Shown one piece after another: positions 17,505 through 27,139 of a DNA stretch of 64,000 nucleotides (the first letter of the stretch is position 1; every line of letters begins with the position of its first letter). Source of the stretch: Pseudomonadota bacterium. GTDB lineage: Bacteria > Desulfobacterota > Desulfobulbia > Desulfobulbales > SURF-16. The notes below the pieces were generated by a model. That model worked only from the letters and a program-made list of their open reading frames with translations. It was not told where the DNA came from and did no database searches. The DNA is taken from NCBI GenBank assembly GCA_018822545.1, contig JAHJKA010000031.1, positions 62,001 through 126,000 on the forward strand, read 5' to 3'. Both the position numbers and the translations under genes were made by a program.

Positions 17505-18446
17505 ATGAAAAACATCATGACACGCCATTTCTTGACGCTGCTACTTTTCTTTATCCTGCCCGGCCTGGCCCATGGCCAGGAGCTCGTCACCGCCAAGAGT
17601 TTCGGCGCTGACAATGAGATCATCGTCAGCTTCAGTGAGGCCGTTGACCCAAGTGCCGCGGTCAACACAGCCAACTACACGGTCTATGAACAGCCGGATC
17701 CAGATATCCGTCTTAAAATCACGGAGATCATCTTGGCTGACGACCACATGAGCGCCTCGCTTTTTTTCAGAGATCCGCTTAACACCACCCAGAGCCATGT
17801 GGTGAACATTGCCAATCTGATCCCAGCCCAGGGCCCGGCAACTTTTACGGTGGCCAAATCCTATTGGGGTTATCTGATCGGCATTTTGGTCTCAGCCCTG
17901 CTCATTAACAACTTTGTCTTCACTAAATACCTTGGACTCTGCGTCTTTTTCGGCACCTCAAAACGTAAGGACACCGCCAAGGGTATGGGCTTCACGTTCA
18001 CCATTGTTATGGTCGTTTCAGCCATTATGAGCTGGTTCTTCTACCAGTTCATCTTAAAGCCCTTCGACCTCAACTTCCTGCAGATCGTGGTCTTTATAGG
18101 CCTGGTGTCGCTCACCGTGCAGGCGGTGGATACTGTGCTGCGCAAGGTGAACCCGGCCCTGTTCAACTCCTTTGGGGTTTACCTTGTTTTAGTAATTGCC
18201 AACTGTGTCATCATCGCCGTGCCTCTCATCCTGGCCGACAATGAGTATAATTTTCTTGAAACCTTCATGCTCTCCCTGGGCGCCGGCGGTGGTTTTCTCC
18301 TGGCCCTGTACCTGATGAGTTCTGTCAGGGAGCGTATGGAGCTTGCTAACATTCCACCCACCTTTAAGGGTGTGCCCATTGCCTTTATTGTGGCAGGCCA
18401 GTTTGCCTTGGCTTTCCTGGGCTTTTCAGGCTTACAGATTTTCTAG
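17505..18446 (+). CDS. rnfA: Rnf subunit A with exported N-terminal Ig-like domain
   Basis: The RnfA core (six helices, starting near residue 121 with WGYLIGILVSALLINNFVF and the expected NNFVFTKYLGLC motif) is preceded by about 120 extra residues. These are a signal peptide (1-24, ending AHG) and a domain (about 26-115) rich in beta strands (IIVSFSEAVDP, NTANYTVYE, SASLFFRDPL, VVNIANLIPAQG) of the Ig-like type found in secreted bacterial proteins. Ordinary RnfA is about 190 residues; this is 313. The start at 17505 has an AAGGAAAA site and follows rnfE closely. A periplasmic N-terminus agrees with the topology reported for RnfA/NqrE. Confidence 0.9.
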   Translation: MKNIMTRHFLTLLLFFILPGLAHGQELVTAKSFGADNEIIVSFSEAVDPSAAVNTANYTVYEQPDPDIRLKITEIILADDHMSASLFFRDPLNTTQSHVVNIANLIPAQGPATFTVAKSYWGYLIGILVSALLINNFVFTKYLGLCVFFGTSKRKDTAKGMGFTFTIVMVVSAIMSWFFYQFILKPFDLNFLQIVVFIGLVSLTVQAVDTVLRKVNPALFNSFGVYLVLVIANCVIIAVPLILADNEYNFLETFMLSLGAGGGFLLALYLMSSVRERMELANIPPTFKGVPIAFIVAGQFALAFLGFSGLQIF

Positions 18447-18513
18447 CCTTGAAGTGAACGCGTCATTAACTTGAGTAAATCATTTCGGTTTTCTATCCGA
18501 GATAGGTGAGAGT

Positions 18514-19386
18514 ATGGATCCAGCATTAGTAAAATTAGCCCTCGGCGGCGTGGCATTGCTCGCCTGCATCGGCCTGTTTTTCGGTATCGGCCTGGCCCTG
18601 GCGGCCCATAAATTCGCGGTGGAGACTGACCCCCTAATTGAGAAGGTCCTTGAGTCCTTGGCAGGAGCCCAGTGCGGCGGCTGCGGTTATGCTGGCTGTG
18701 AAGGCTACGCCATTGCCGTGGTCAATGACCCGGACGTCCCGCCCAATCTCTGCTACCCAGGCAAGGAGAAGGTGGCAGAACGTGTTGCCGATCTCACCGG
18801 CAAAAAGATGGCGGAAATGGAGGACATGATTGCCCTGGTGCGCTGTTCACGCGTTGAAGGCCGGGTGAGCCATAAGCACGAGTATATCGGCTTTGCCTCC
18901 TGCACCGCTGCAAACTTAGGCTTTGGCGGCCCCTCTGCCTGCAATTACGCCTGTATTGGTCTTGGCGAATGCGCCCAGGCCTGTCCCTTTGATGCCATTA
19001 CCATGGTGGACAGCTTTCCAGTGGTCAATCCAGATAAATGTGTAAGCTGCGGCACCTGTGTCAAGACCTGCCCCAAGCAGGTTATTGTTCTCCAGAGTTT
19101 GAAGGCCAGGGTTTATGTACCGTGCTCCACCAAGGAACTTGGTAAGAATGTCAAAAAGGTCTGTGAGGTGGGCTGCATCTCGTGCCAGATCTGCGTCAAG
19201 AAATGCCCGGCCGAGGCGGTGAGTGCCGTTAACGGTCTGATCCAGATTGATCAAGTAAAATGCCTGGCCTACGGCCCGGAATGCCACGAAATATGTGTTG
19301 AAAAATGCCCCCGCAACATCTTCAGAAGATACGAAGGCCGCAAGGTCCTTAAACGGACTGATGCCGGGCTGAAAATGGCGATCTAA
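18514..19386 (+). CDS. rnfB: Rnf complex subunit B (polyferredoxin)
   Basis: 290 residues. An N-terminal membrane helix (about 8-30) is followed by the RnfB Fe-S domain (CGGCGYAGCEGYA, then a Cys in NLCYPG) and four ferredoxin-type motifs (CIGLGECAQACP, CVSCGTCVKTCP, CISCQICVKKCP, ECHEICVEKCP). RnfB receives electrons from ferredoxin and passes them into the membrane part. E. coli-type RnfB has fewer clusters; the long polyferredoxin form is typical of strict anaerobes. Confidence 0.94.
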   Translation: MDPALVKLALGGVALLACIGLFFGIGLALAAHKFAVETDPLIEKVLESLAGAQCGGCGYAGCEGYAIAVVNDPDVPPNLCYPGKEKVAERVADLTGKKMAEMEDMIALVRCSRVEGRVSHKHEYIGFASCTAANLGFGGPSACNYACIGLGECAQACPFDAITMVDSFPVVNPDKCVSCGTCVKTCPKQVIVLQSLKARVYVPCSTKELGKNVKKVCEVGCISCQICVKKCPAEAVSAVNGLIQIDQVKCLAYGPECHEICVEKCPRNIFRRYEGRKVLKRTDAGLKMAI

Positions 19387-19425
19387 AGCACGTTTCCCTT
19401 TTGATAGAGCGAAATAGAGGAAGAT

Positions 19426-20469
19426 ATGAAAACACCGAAAATATGCCACTGTGACGAGCAAAGAAGATCCTTCATCAAGACCGCAGGGCTCCTGGGCCTT
19501 GGTGCTGCTTCGGCCACTCTTTTGCCAGCGCAGCGGGCCGAAGCGCTCCTTTTTGGCCGCAAAGAGTACAAGGTATCAAAAACCCGGCTGGCCATGGGAA
19601 CCTACGTCAACATGACTGCCATTCATCCCTCCAAGGATGAAGCGGAACATGCCTTTGGTCTGGCCTTTGCCGAAATCGATCGGCTCAATAAGTTGCTGAG
19701 CCGGTATGATGCCGACTCACCGGTTACCCATCTTAACCAGAAAGGCTCTCTGATTAAGGCTCCCCAGGAAGTCTTGGAGCTTGTTGCTCGCTCCCTCTAT
19801 TATCACAAGCAGACATCCGGCGCCTTTGACATTACAGTTAAGCCCCTTATCGATCTGTATAAAGACAACTTCAGCGCTGGTCGCAAGCCCACTGACATCC
19901 AGATCCAGGCCGCCCTCAACAATGTCGGCACTGAGCATCTGCATTTTGGAAACGGCAATATCAGCTTCAGTAAGTCCGAGATGGGTATCACCCTGGATGG
20001 TATCGCCAAGGGTTATATTGTTGATCGCGCCTCAGAAATCCTGGCCATAAACGGTATCAGCAATCATCTGATTAATGCCGGTGGCGATATCCGCACCAGC
20101 GGCTCCGCCGCCAAGGGTAAGCCCTGGACCATTGCCGTCCAGGACCCAGCCAAGAACAAACAGTATCCCGACGTTATCACCATGATGAACGGCGCCATCG
20201 CCACCTCCGGCAATTACGAGGTGTTCTACGATAACGAGAAGATGTTCCACCACATCATTGACAGCCGCACCGGTTACTCGCCTGAACTTTCTGCCAGTGT
20301 CACCGTTCAGGCCCCAACCGTGATGGACGCCGATGCCCTTTCAACCAGCGTCTTTGTTATGCAGCCTGTGGCCGGCATCAACTTCATCAATGGCCAGCAG
20401 GGCTGTGCATGTTTCGTTGTCGAAGCCAGTGGTGCAACCCATCACTCCCTGGGCTGGAAGGCTGGCTGA
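19426..20469 (+). CDS. apbE: FAD:protein FMN transferase, Tat-exported
   Basis: 347 residues. A twin-arginine leader (RRSFIKTAGLLGLGAA) begins near residue 13. The ApbE domain shows MGTYVNM, DGIAKGY, NAGGDI and HHIIDSRTG. The enzyme transfers FMN from FAD onto Thr of RnfD and RnfG in the periplasm, and it is the last gene of the rnf operon. The start has a clear ribosome-binding site (GAGGAAG). Export by Tat implies a lipoprotein-independent soluble form. Confidence 0.94.
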   Translation: MKTPKICHCDEQRRSFIKTAGLLGLGAASATLLPAQRAEALLFGRKEYKVSKTRLAMGTYVNMTAIHPSKDEAEHAFGLAFAEIDRLNKLLSRYDADSPVTHLNQKGSLIKAPQEVLELVARSLYYHKQTSGAFDITVKPLIDLYKDNFSAGRKPTDIQIQAALNNVGTEHLHFGNGNISFSKSEMGITLDGIAKGYIVDRASEILAINGISNHLINAGGDIRTSGSAAKGKPWTIAVQDPAKNKQYPDVITMMNGAIATSGNYEVFYDNEKMFHHIIDSRTGYSPELSASVTVQAPTVMDADALSTSVFVMQPVAGINFINGQQGCACFVVEASGATHHSLGWKAG

Positions 20470-20479
20470 GCACAAAACC

Positions 20480-20542
20480 AACATACGTTTTAAATACAAA
20501 AGGAGGCCATTACGGCCTCCTTTTGTATTTAAAACGTATGTT
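20480..20542. terminator. Very long perfect hairpin ending the rnf operon
   Basis: 29-bp arms without a mismatch (20480-20508 and 20514-20542) and a 5-base loop. The core GGAGGCC/GGCCTCC with its T run is a normal terminator, but pairing continues through about 20 further AT-rich bases on each side. It begins ten bases after the apbE stop. Confidence 0.85.
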
Positions 20543-20807
20543 GTACCCAGGGCTGCCTGAAAAGGCCTGTTTGTAGGCTTTACAAATGGCTAAAGCCGTG
20601 GGTGATCATATTTCGCATTCATCCTGTACTCTTTCTCAATCCCACCAGATAAACTGCGTTGTGTAATGCACTTAGACGTCCCTCCCAAGAAATTCTGTTG
20701 CTATTTGAAATCAACACCTCTAACATTTAACTAACGATTTCAAGTTGCTTCTCTCATTCCAAGAGTGATCAAAATTAATTTAACCCCTTCTCCGCACGTT
20801 TATACAC

Positions 20808-22952
20808 ATGCTGAAAACAAAAAAGGCCTCCCTTTTAATGACCACCATTAATCAGCTCAATCTGAAAGATAAGTTTAAATATTTGATCAGTATTTCTGCT
20901 ATCGTTATTTTTTCTCTCTCAAGCATTGGTTTCTGGCGGTACAGCCAATTTGCCAATCATAAAACCCTGATTCAAAACTCTTCGCAAAAATTACTCAGTG
21001 AACTCGAAGGCAACTTCGCCAATTCCCAACTTATGGGGGATATTGAGGCAGACCTGACCACCTTCATGCAAACGGGCCACCCTGCTGTCATGGCGGAATT
21101 GACTTTCAAAACCCAGCGCCTGGCAGGTCAACTCCCTGATGAGGCGAAAGAATCCCTCCTGCAATTTCTTAACAAGATCGGCAAACTCGAAATCCGCATG
21201 GAGAGTTTGCGCAAAAACAATGACACCGCGCTCTCAGCCGGCACAGCAATTCATAAAAAACTCGAAGATACGAAAATATGCGCGGGCAACAAGACCTGCC
21301 TGGAGGAATTTCATTACGCCGGCGAGATCTTCCGTACAGTTCAGCCCCTCTATATCACCGGCATCCTCCAGACCCAGACTAAAGAGATCCAAGAAACACG
21401 GACTGAAATATCACAACACCTGGCCGAACTTGATGGCCATCTGCAAAAAACCATTCCTTCCTTGCCCACTGCCCAGTCACTCAGTCTCACCAATCTTCAA
21501 GAACTCTTCTATGATTTTGATGATGCCATTACAACTGTGGCAGCCATTCGCCAACGTGTCATTGACAGTGAGCACGAGGTATTATCCCATTCCAAGACAA
21601 TCAAGAACCTGCTGGCCGCCGCCTCAATCACCCAAAGCCAAAAGGCAGTCGATCTTGCTGAGCAGGGGTTGAAACTGGCCACAAGCTATGTATTCCTGAT
21701 GTTTGCCAGTCTCGGTGTCATGACGGTTCTCTTTCTTGTTTTGAGTTCCTTTATGTCGCGCTCGATTATCGCACCCCTCGTTGTCCTCGTTGACCTGCTA
21801 AAAAGGTTTTCGTATCTACTCGCCACCGTGCGCCGTCAAGCCGTTGCCGGAGGCGACCAATTCAAGATTATCCATTCCCAGATCATTAAAAGGAAAGATG
21901 AAATTGGCGATGTCGGGCGGGCCACCAAAGAGTTGATGGATCATATCCAGGGAATTTCCGATTTTCGTCGAAAAATTGAAGATGACACCACAACTCAGGA
22001 GGTCTACTCCCGGCTGGCCACCATATTTTCCGAACATCTTCACCTGCCAAGTTATATCATTTACGAAAGAAGTGCTGACAATGCCATGCCCATTGTCTAT
22101 TCAGAACCACACGACATCACCGAGTTTCTTCCAGAATTTGCCACCGCAGACATGTGTCGAGCCAAAAGAACCGGGGCTGTTGTTTCCTCATTCAACGACC
22201 CAGAAATCTGTAAAATATGCCCGGTTAATGACATGCTTAACCATTACTGCGTGCCCATGCTGGTGGGCGGCCATGTCATCGGCGTTATTCAATTTTTGCT
22301 GCCCATTGCCACCAATGCGGACCAGAAGAAAAAAATGGACACCGCCCTGAATGAGGCCAGAAATTATATCGAAGAGGCCCTGCCTGTCTTGCAGGCCAAG
22401 CGGTTTGCCGCAAAACTTGAAGAGATGGCGACCAAAGACCAGCTGACAGGCCTTTATAACCGGCGTTACCTTGAAATCTCCCTGCAGCAGATTGTCGCCG
22501 GCATCAAACGTCGCAAATCGAGAATGGGCATCCTCATGTGTGACATGGACTTTTTCAAGGAAGTCAATGACAACCACGGCCACGATGCCGGTGATATTGT
22601 GCTTTCAGAACTTGCCGCCATTCTTAATAAGAATGTCAGAAGTTCTGATCTTGTCATCCGCTATGGTGGCGAAGAATTCCTCATCCTGCTCAATGACATT
22701 GAAGATGGCACGGCCTCTCTTGTCGCTGACAAGCTCCGTTCCGCAGTTGAGACCTATCGATTCCAGATTCCTGGTGCCGAAATCCAGAAAACCTTAAGTA
22801 TCGGGGTTGCTGAATACCCTGATCCCACCATGTCCAAGGGCATTTGGCAGATAATCAAACAAGCCGACGTTGCCCTTTATAACGCCAAGAATGGTGGCCG
22901 CAACCAGGTTGTCACCTTTGCCAAAGAGATGTGGGAAGAGCAATCCTATTAA
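20808..22952 (+). CDS. Membrane diguanylate cyclase with Cys-rich GAF domain (copy 1)
   Basis: 714 residues: membrane helix 1 (about 28-46), a helical periplasmic sensor (about 47-290) with a Cys pair (CAGNKTC), helix 2 (about 292-316), a linker, a GAF-like domain (about 385-520) and a GGDEF domain (about 545-705). The active site is GGEEF at 620-624 and the inhibitory RxxD (RSSD) lies five residues ahead, so it should make c-di-GMP with product inhibition. The GAF region holds four conserved Cys (C near FATADMC, EICKIC, and HYC), possibly a metal or redox site. A paralogue of the same length follows directly. The upstream 265 bases show no other gene. Confidence 0.9.
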   Translation: MLKTKKASLLMTTINQLNLKDKFKYLISISAIVIFSLSSIGFWRYSQFANHKTLIQNSSQKLLSELEGNFANSQLMGDIEADLTTFMQTGHPAVMAELTFKTQRLAGQLPDEAKESLLQFLNKIGKLEIRMESLRKNNDTALSAGTAIHKKLEDTKICAGNKTCLEEFHYAGEIFRTVQPLYITGILQTQTKEIQETRTEISQHLAELDGHLQKTIPSLPTAQSLSLTNLQELFYDFDDAITTVAAIRQRVIDSEHEVLSHSKTIKNLLAAASITQSQKAVDLAEQGLKLATSYVFLMFASLGVMTVLFLVLSSFMSRSIIAPLVVLVDLLKRFSYLLATVRRQAVAGGDQFKIIHSQIIKRKDEIGDVGRATKELMDHIQGISDFRRKIEDDTTTQEVYSRLATIFSEHLHLPSYIIYERSADNAMPIVYSEPHDITEFLPEFATADMCRAKRTGAVVSSFNDPEICKICPVNDMLNHYCVPMLVGGHVIGVIQFLLPIATNADQKKKMDTALNEARNYIEEALPVLQAKRFAAKLEEMATKDQLTGLYNRRYLEISLQQIVAGIKRRKSRMGILMCDMDFFKEVNDNHGHDAGDIVLSELAAILNKNVRSSDLVIRYGGEEFLILLNDIEDGTASLVADKLRSAVETYRFQIPGAEIQKTLSIGVAEYPDPTMSKGIWQIIKQADVALYNAKNGGRNQVVTFAKEMWEEQSY

Positions 22953-23060
22953 AATGCTGTTGCCCCCGCGCAGCTTTTTTTGTTTATGGGGGCATCGCCA
23001 TATATTATGGTCTCAGCCAATAAGCCTTTGAAGCCGTCTCCTCCCCCGAGATAGTCCATC

Positions 23061-25199
23061 ATGCCGCTGATAAAGAGCCTGTCTGCCATGCAAAATCCTT
23101 TATTGAACCTGAGCTTACGGGGCAGATTCCAACTCATCATGTGGCTGTCCATCATGGCAGCCATGCTTGCCACAACCGTCGGGATCTGGAAGTACAGCCA
23201 GTTCTCCCAAAGCAAAAAAAACATCGAACAAACCTCCGGAACCCTGCTGGCAGAACTGGAGAATGCCTTTAAAGAATCACTCCTGGTGGGCGAAATACAG
23301 TCTGATCTCATCCTGTTCATCCAGACGGCCCATCCCGAAACCATGAAGGAGATCAACAAGAAATCAGCGGCCCTGTTAAACCAGCTGCCAGAGCAAACGA
23401 AACCTCTGCTTGAGCAGTTCCTTGCCAAGGCCGACACCCTGGAAATCCGCATGGCCAGTTTGCGGCTCAACAACAATACGGTGTTGAATACAGGCAACAG
23501 CGTTATGGAGTCCCTTGAACAGCACGCCCTCTGCCGGGAAAACCAACCTTGTCTGCAGGGGGTGAGCCGGGTAGGTCAGATATTCCGCCAAACCCGCCCC
23601 CTCTACATGAATGGCATCCTGAATGGCCAACCCCATAAGTTAAAGGAGACCAAGCAGGAAATCTCTCAATTGCTTGGCTCGGTGATAAAGGACCTCCAGC
23701 TCATATCACACAAGCTCGGCCCGGAGCAATCTCGTTACTTATTGCATTTTATTGATCTTTTTCATGAGCTTGATGAATCGATTGCCACCGTGGCCGCAAT
23801 CAGAGAAAGGGTTGTTGACAGTGAAAAAGAGGTGTTGGATCTCTTTCACTCCTTGAAGATGCAACTTGCCGAGATCTCCATTGCCCACAACAAACAGGCC
23901 ATGACCCTTGCCGACCAGGGGTTGAAACTTGCCACCAACTATGTCTTCCTGATGTTTGCCGCCCTGGCCCTGGTTACCATTTTTTCCATCGTCACCATTG
24001 CCTCGATGGCGAACTCCATCCTGTCGCCCCTGGATTCCCTGGTGGATTTATTAAAGAAATTCACCGTCTTGATCCGCGGCATCCGCAATCTTTCCAACTC
24101 TGAAAAACTGCACTACCAGGAACTCCATGAACAGATTATCAACCGCCATGATGAAATCGGCGATGTAGGCCGGGCAACCCAGGCATTACTCAATCACATC
24201 CACAGCATTTCTGAATTTCGGCGGAAAATTGAAAATGATACGACCTGTTTTGATGTTTACGTGCGCTTGGGGAAAATCTTCTCCCAGGAACTGGCCTTAA
24301 CACGCTTTGTCATTTACGAAATAAGCAATAATGGCCCCCTGACTCCGATTTACTCCTCCCCCCCTGAACTCAAAGAAGAGATGCCTGATTTCACCATTAC
24401 CGAAACATGCCGGGCAAGACGCACCGGGGCTGTTGTGCATTCCTTCCACGACCCTGACATGTGCCCAATCTGCCATGTCAATGACATCCTTGACTATTTT
24501 TGTTTGCCCATGCTGGGCGGTGGGGAAATCATCGGCATCATCCAGTTCCTCCTACCCATTGCCACCACAGAGTCACAAAAAAAACAGTATCAAGACCGCC
24601 TCACTGAGGCGCAAAATTATATTGAGGAAGCACTGCCCATTATGCAGGCCAAACGCTACGCCCAAGAACTCGAAAGCATAGCCACCCAAGACCAACTCAC
24701 CGGCCTTTATAACCGCCACTATCTCGACATTTCCCTGCCCCAGATTGAGGCTGGCACCAAACGCCGCAACACGACATTGGGCGTTCTGCTCTGCGACATG
24801 GACAATTTCAAGGCCGTCAATGACACCTACGGTCACCAGGCCGGTGATACAGCCTTGACGGAACTTGCTGACATCCTGCGGGCCACGGTCAGGGGTTCGG
24901 ATATGATCATCCGTTATGGCGGCGAAGAATTTCTTATCCTGCTCCAGGATATTGAGGAGAAGGAAGAAATGGTGGTGGCTGAAAAAATCCGTAAGGCTGT
25001 GGCCAATCACACCTTTCAGTTGCCTGATGGTGCCCAGACACAAACACTCAGTATCGGGGTGGCGGAGTTTTCAGGCAGCAAGGCAGAACGGATGGGCAAG
25101 GTGCTGCGCAACGCTGATATTGCCCTTTATAAGGCCAAGGAAAAGGGCCGCAACTGTGTGGTTAAATTCAACAAAGAAAACGGCAACGCTGAAGCCTAA
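23061..25199 (+). CDS. Membrane diguanylate cyclase with Cys-rich GAF domain (copy 2)
   Basis: 712 residues, same architecture as the preceding gene: two membrane helices, helical periplasmic sensor with a Cys pair (CRENQPC), Cys-rich GAF region (ITETCRAR, DMCPIC, YFC) and GGDEF with GGEEF at 620-624 and an RGSD inhibitory site. The sensor part has diverged more than the cytoplasmic part, suggesting duplication followed by change in ligand. The start is uncertain: ATG at 23061 has no good ribosome-binding site, and ATG at 23091 is an alternative. It ends six bases before the convergent aat gene. Confidence 0.9.
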   Translation: MPLIKSLSAMQNPLLNLSLRGRFQLIMWLSIMAAMLATTVGIWKYSQFSQSKKNIEQTSGTLLAELENAFKESLLVGEIQSDLILFIQTAHPETMKEINKKSAALLNQLPEQTKPLLEQFLAKADTLEIRMASLRLNNNTVLNTGNSVMESLEQHALCRENQPCLQGVSRVGQIFRQTRPLYMNGILNGQPHKLKETKQEISQLLGSVIKDLQLISHKLGPEQSRYLLHFIDLFHELDESIATVAAIRERVVDSEKEVLDLFHSLKMQLAEISIAHNKQAMTLADQGLKLATNYVFLMFAALALVTIFSIVTIASMANSILSPLDSLVDLLKKFTVLIRGIRNLSNSEKLHYQELHEQIINRHDEIGDVGRATQALLNHIHSISEFRRKIENDTTCFDVYVRLGKIFSQELALTRFVIYEISNNGPLTPIYSSPPELKEEMPDFTITETCRARRTGAVVHSFHDPDMCPICHVNDILDYFCLPMLGGGEIIGIIQFLLPIATTESQKKQYQDRLTEAQNYIEEALPIMQAKRYAQELESIATQDQLTGLYNRHYLDISLPQIEAGTKRRNTTLGVLLCDMDNFKAVNDTYGHQAGDTALTELADILRATVRGSDMIIRYGGEEFLILLQDIEEKEEMVVAEKIRKAVANHTFQLPDGAQTQTLSIGVAEFSGSKAERMGKVLRNADIALYKAKEKGRNCVVKFNKENGNAEA

Positions 25200-25205
25200 C
25201 CAGTG

Positions 25206-25886
25206 TTACCCTTCGTAACTCCATACCCCGCGCCGAGTGGGCCTCTGCACACTGGCCTGCAGACAGCGGCCGAATTCCACACCACTTATCTCCCGGGCTC
25301 CGAGACTTACCAGATGCGAGGTCTTCATCTGACAGTCGAGGAGATCAAAATCCCAGGCAGCAAGCTGCCCGATCAGGGTGGCAAGCGCCACTTTAGAACT
25401 ATTGGCAACAGTGCTGAACATCGACTCTCCAAAAAAAACACCGCCAAGGGACACACCATAAAGACCTCCCACCAGCTGATCATCCAGCCAGCATTCCACG
25501 GAATGAGCCCAGCCTTCCTCGTGGAGCCGGATATAGGCGTCCTGCATTTCCTTGACAATCCAGGTTGCCTCCCGGCCAGGCCGAGGAGCTGCACAGCCCT
25601 GAATAACTTCCGTAAAAACCTGGTCAAAGGTGACCCTGAACATCTCCTGGCGCAAGATGCGCTCCAGGCGCCGCGAACAGTGAAACTCATCAGGCACAAG
25701 AACCATGCGCGGATCAGGCGACCACCAGAGAAGAGGGTCCCCCTCGGAATACCAGGGAAAGATGCCCATGGAATAGGCAAGGAGCAGACGCTGCACAGAA
25801 AGATCTCCACCCACGGCCAAAAGGCCGTCCTCCCGGGCCAGGACCGGTGGTGGAAAAACTAGTTCGTCAGAAAGTTTAAAAATCAT
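25206..25886 (-). CDS. aat: Leucyl/phenylalanyl-tRNA-protein transferase
   Basis: 226 residues if started at the internal Met (25886), which matches the family N-terminus (MIFKLSDELVFPPP); the open frame extends seven codons further. Family signatures include GLLAVGGDLS, GIFPWYSEGDP, LLWWSPDPRMVL, and GGVFFGESMFS. The enzyme adds Leu or Phe to N-terminal Lys/Arg of proteins, marking them for ClpAP. Full length and intact. Confidence 0.95.
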   Translation of the reverse strand: MIFKLSDELVFPPPVLAREDGLLAVGGDLSVQRLLLAYSMGIFPWYSEGDPLLWWSPDPRMVLVPDEFHCSRRLERILRQEMFRVTFDQVFTEVIQGCAAPRPGREATWIVKEMQDAYIRLHEEGWAHSVECWLDDQLVGGLYGVSLGGVFFGESMFSTVANSSKVALATLIGQLAAWDFDLLDCQMKTSHLVSLGAREISGVEFGRCLQASVQRPTRRGVWSYEG

Positions 25887-26061
25887 CGTCACTATCAAGT
25901 GCCACAAGACATGCGCTTGACACCTCGGAAAAGGACCTATAGAGTGTTAAAGTCGTTCATGAAAAGCTGCCTAAACCCCTTTTTCAGCTCGCACGGGCGG
26001 TTAAAGAGAAACCCACCCAGAGCTTTAAACAGCCTACTCAAATTTCTACTTATCACATACC

Positions 26062-26295
26062 ATGGATAAAATAAAACAAGACTGCCCTTACTGCCTGGAA
26101 AGCATATACGCAAATGCCATTGTCTGCAGGTATTGCTCCCGCGATCTGCCCCCCAATTTCCCGCCCCTGCGCCATCATTCCTCAACACCCTGGATTCCTT
26201 TACTCATCACCTCTGCCCTGCTCATTGGCACCGTCGCCCTTTTCAGCAGTGAACAGATGAAGGAACGCCTGGCTAAACTGCAACATAAGGAATGA
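26062..26295 (+). CDS. Small membrane protein with zinc ribbon
   Basis: 77 residues. Two CxxC pairs (CPYC at 8-11, CRYC at 22-25) form a zinc ribbon like that in many predicted membrane regulators, followed by one membrane helix (about 45-62) and a short Lys-rich tail. It stands alone between aat and the methyltransferase. Function unknown. Confidence 0.6.
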   Translation: MDKIKQDCPYCLESIYANAIVCRYCSRDLPPNFPPLRHHSSTPWIPLLITSALLIGTVALFSSEQMKERLAKLQHKE

Positions 26296-26359
26296 TGATT
26301 ATGTTCGCCTTGGTGTAGCCACAGGCCTGCAGTTTTCTTTGGTGCTGACTTGTTACACC

Positions 26360-27025
26360 TTATCCTTTGCGGGCCACCAGAACCACAAAACCTGCGTCTT
26401 TATGCCAACCCACCTGAGACGATTCAAATTCTGCCAGGGCCTCCGGTCTCTGATAGAGTGAAGAACGCTGTTCCACGACCTGCAGCCCCGCCGCCCTGAG
26501 CCACCCTTTAATCTCCCTGACCTCATAAAAAGTAGCATAGTGATAAAATGGATGGCCGGCCTTCTTTTTGACCTGCAGGGCCTGCCCCCATGGCCCACTG
26601 CCAGGAATGAACCCCAGGACAAGATGCCCCCCCGGTCGCAGGACCTGAGCGACCTGGGCCAACACTCGGTCCGGGTTCTCGGTAAAACAAAGGGTAAAGA
26701 GAATAAAAAGCGTCCCAATCGCCTCCGGGCGCAGGGGTAAATCCTCACCAACCCCCTGACACACTCCGGCAAGACGCCGAGAGGCAAGGGCAAGGGGGCC
26801 CCGGGCCGGATCAATGCCGACAGTTACCCCAAGCTCAGCGGCAAAACGTCCCGGCCCGACACCGAGTTCCACCCGGGGGAAGGCAAGCTCTGTCTTCAGT
26901 TCCTTGAGAGCCGCAAGCTCAATGGTAAAAAGCAGACTCTCGTCATACCAGCTGTCATATTCCAGGGCCCGTTCGTCAAAAACCTGTGAAGCCTTTTGCC
27001 AAAAGGGCCGGTTATCATCACCCAT
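26360..27025 (-). CDS. SAM-dependent methyltransferase, class I
   Basis: 221 residues of the Methyltransf_11 type. Motif I is seen as VELGVGPGRFAAEL, followed by an acidic residue in GIDPA, then LPLRPEAIGTLFILFTLCFTE (motif II region) and LRPGGHLVLGF (motif III). The substrate cannot be told. No operon partner: the gene is flanked by oppositely oriented genes. Confidence 0.8.
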   Translation of the reverse strand: MGDDNRPFWQKASQVFDERALEYDSWYDESLLFTIELAALKELKTELAFPRVELGVGPGRFAAELGVTVGIDPARGPLALASRRLAGVCQGVGEDLPLRPEAIGTLFILFTLCFTENPDRVLAQVAQVLRPGGHLVLGFIPGSGPWGQALQVKKKAGHPFYHYATFYEVREIKGWLRAAGLQVVEQRSSLYQRPEALAEFESSQVGWHKDAGFVVLVARKG

Positions 27026-27139
27026 CGATCCGCCGCATCCTTTTTAATAATTTCCATAACGCTCGCTCTTTTTACCATGAAGCGGGCGGAGGGCTTGAGA
27101 TTTTTTTAAATTCTTGACCATTAGCTATCCCAAATATCC

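Noticed and set aside
25203-25862. 219-codon plus-strand frame opposite aat
   Set aside because: Exact antisense of a well-conserved aat gene; no ribosome-binding site.
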